From contig JARXAV010000188.1 in assembly GCA_029865665.1 (NCBI GenBank), positions 1 through 7,455 of the forward strand: 7,455 nucleotides of DNA, in the 5' to 3' direction. Every line of letters starts with the position of its first letter. Within the stretch, counting starts at the first letter, position 1. The notes beneath the pieces were generated by a model. The model saw only the letters and a program-made list of their open reading frames with translations. It was not told where the DNA came from and did no database searches. Source of the DNA: Flectobacillus sp. (lineage in GTDB: Bacteria > Bacteroidota > Bacteroidia > Cytophagales > Spirosomataceae). Below are positions 6,565 to 7,455 of this stretch, piece by piece. The position numbers and the translations under genes are program-made.

Positions 6565-6633
6565 GTGTGATACCGATTTTATGACCAAGTAAAACCATAA
6601 AAAACCTTATTCAAGCATTGATTGCAGATATAA

Positions 6634-6672
6634 AAAAAAGGCTTTTCTCGTTAAACGGGAAAAGCCTTTTTT
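6634..6672. terminator. Bidirectional intrinsic terminator between menA and the Ppx/GppA gene
   Basis: A 17-bp stem (6634-6650 with 6656-6672, one T-G wobble) closes a TTAAA loop. The left arm begins with a run of A and the right arm ends with six T, so it reads as an intrinsic terminator on both strands. It ends 8 bp before the stop codon of the minus-strand gene, and menA ends 126 bp to the left, so it serves both converging transcripts. Confidence 0.92.
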
Positions 6673-6680
6673 ATTTGGCA

Positions 6681-7455
6681 TTAAACAAATTTTGCTTTTT
6701 TGTTTGCCATCATCTGGTCATAAACCAATTTGATAATTCCATCTTTTAGACCTACATCGGGTACAACAATGGATTTTGCACCAGCCCATCGCATTGCCGA
6801 AAGGTAGATTTCAGCCGCTGGTACAATTACATCAGCACGGTCTTCATTCAAACGTAAAATATTGATTCGCTCGTTGTAAGAAAACGACGCAACATAGTCT
6901 TTTACACGAGTCAATTCAGTAATTGAAATGGACGTTTCTGAATCTTGATTTTCGGCCATATCATACAGCTTACTAATGTTTCCCCCTGTTCCGATGGCTG
7001 TAATCTTATCTGTTTTAAGGTCAATATGCTGTTCAATCCACGTCTTCATTTTTTCCCAGTCGCTTTCCTTTTCTTTATGTTCCAACAAGCGGACAGAACC
7101 AATTTTAAAGGATTTTGAAGCAACTTTTTCTTTCTGCACATAAATATTTAGTTCAGTAGAACCGCCACCCACATCAATATGCAGATAGTTTTTGTTGGTT
7201 TCTAAGGAGCTAAGTACTACGTTATTAATCAATTCAGCTTCCTTCGTTCCATCAATCACATTGATTTTCATATCCAAAATCTTATGAATACGAGTGATGA
7301 CATCTTGTGCATTTCCCGCCTCACGCATGGCCGAAGTAGCACAAATCATATAATCTTTTACTTCGTGTAACTCAAGTAAAAGTTTGTAGGCGTGCATTAA
7401 CTTGAAAATTCTTACTTCAGATTCAGGGCTAATCTGCCCTTCATTAAATACATCA
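6681..7455 (-). CDS. Ppx/GppA-family exopolyphosphatase / guanosine pentaphosphate phosphohydrolase (5' end missing)
   Basis: This member of the ASKHA phosphatase family hydrolyses inorganic polyphosphate or pppGpp, linking phosphate storage to the stringent response. Which substrate it uses cannot be told from sequence. About 257 residues are visible and the gene runs off the right edge. An ATG at 7397 is internal, because the frame stays open upstream to the edge and encodes family-like sequence (EGQISPESEVRIFKL). Motifs in protein order: ATSAMREAGN (7311-7340); the probable catalytic Glu in DGTKEAELI (Glu codon about 7239-7241); the phosphate-binding DVGGGSTE (7152-7175); GTGGN of the nucleotide/phosphate site (6978-6992); and the C-terminal RADVIVPAAEIY segment (about 6800-6840). 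The first phosphate-binding motif, expected in the missing N-terminus, is not seen. The protein ends soon after the ASKHA domains, so it is a short form of about 300 residues without the HD-like C-terminal domains of E. coli Ppx. Confidence 0.92.
   Translation of the reverse strand, partial: DVFNEGQISPESEVRIFKLMHAYKLLLELHEVKDYMICATSAMREAGNAQDVITRIHKILDMKINVIDGTKEAELINNVVLSSLETNKNYLHIDVGGGSTELNIYVQKEKVASKSFKIGSVRLLEHKEKESDWEKMKTWIEQHIDLKTDKITAIGTGGNISKLYDMAENQDSETSISITELTRVKDYVASFSYNERINILRLNEDRADVIVPAAEIYLSAMRWAGAKSIVVPDVGLKDGIIKLVYDQMMANKKAKFV

Noticed and set aside
7395..7397. ATG as the start of the Ppx/GppA gene
   Set aside because: The frame stays open to the window edge and the residues before it fit the family, so the true start is outside the window.

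Overview
The window looks like ordinary chromosome of a member of the Bacteroidota, most likely in the Cytophagales. The evidence is AT-rich DNA, start codons without Shine-Dalgarno sequences, a Bacteroidota-type -7 promoter element (TAnnTTTG) in front of argS, menaquinone biosynthesis, and protein signatures typical of the phylum. The genus assignment is not certain. No mobile element, CRISPR array, tRNA or rRNA was seen, and no stretch of 300 bases lacks a gene.

Layout from left to right: (1) a plus-strand papain-like (C1 family) cysteine peptidase with a complete catalytic set and an extreme, repetitive Glu/Asp tail, closed by a strong hairpin terminator; (2) a convergent minus-strand gene for a 499-residue exported protein of unknown function; (3) a 159-bp divergent intergenic region with a promoter candidate for argS; (4) argS (arginyl-tRNA synthetase), followed after only 2 bp by a membrane-anchored Cys-type glutathione peroxidase, then a terminator-like hairpin; (5) menA, the membrane prenyltransferase of menaquinone synthesis; (6) a 173-bp convergent intergenic region with a palindrome that may be a dispersed repeat, and a near-perfect bidirectional terminator; (7) the 3' part of a Ppx/GppA-family phosphatase on the minus strand, whose start lies beyond the right edge.

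The genes do not form one pathway. argS and the peroxidase are probably co-transcribed, with no clear functional link. menA and the Ppx/GppA gene are separate housekeeping functions placed tail to tail. The most unusual object is the peptidase with its roughly 138-residue tail, of which 108 residues are acidic. The tail is built from tandem 8-residue units alternating Ser- and Tyr-led blocks, and its DNA carries six perfect AGGAGG sequences inside the coding region. I see no convincing new multi-gene system here.
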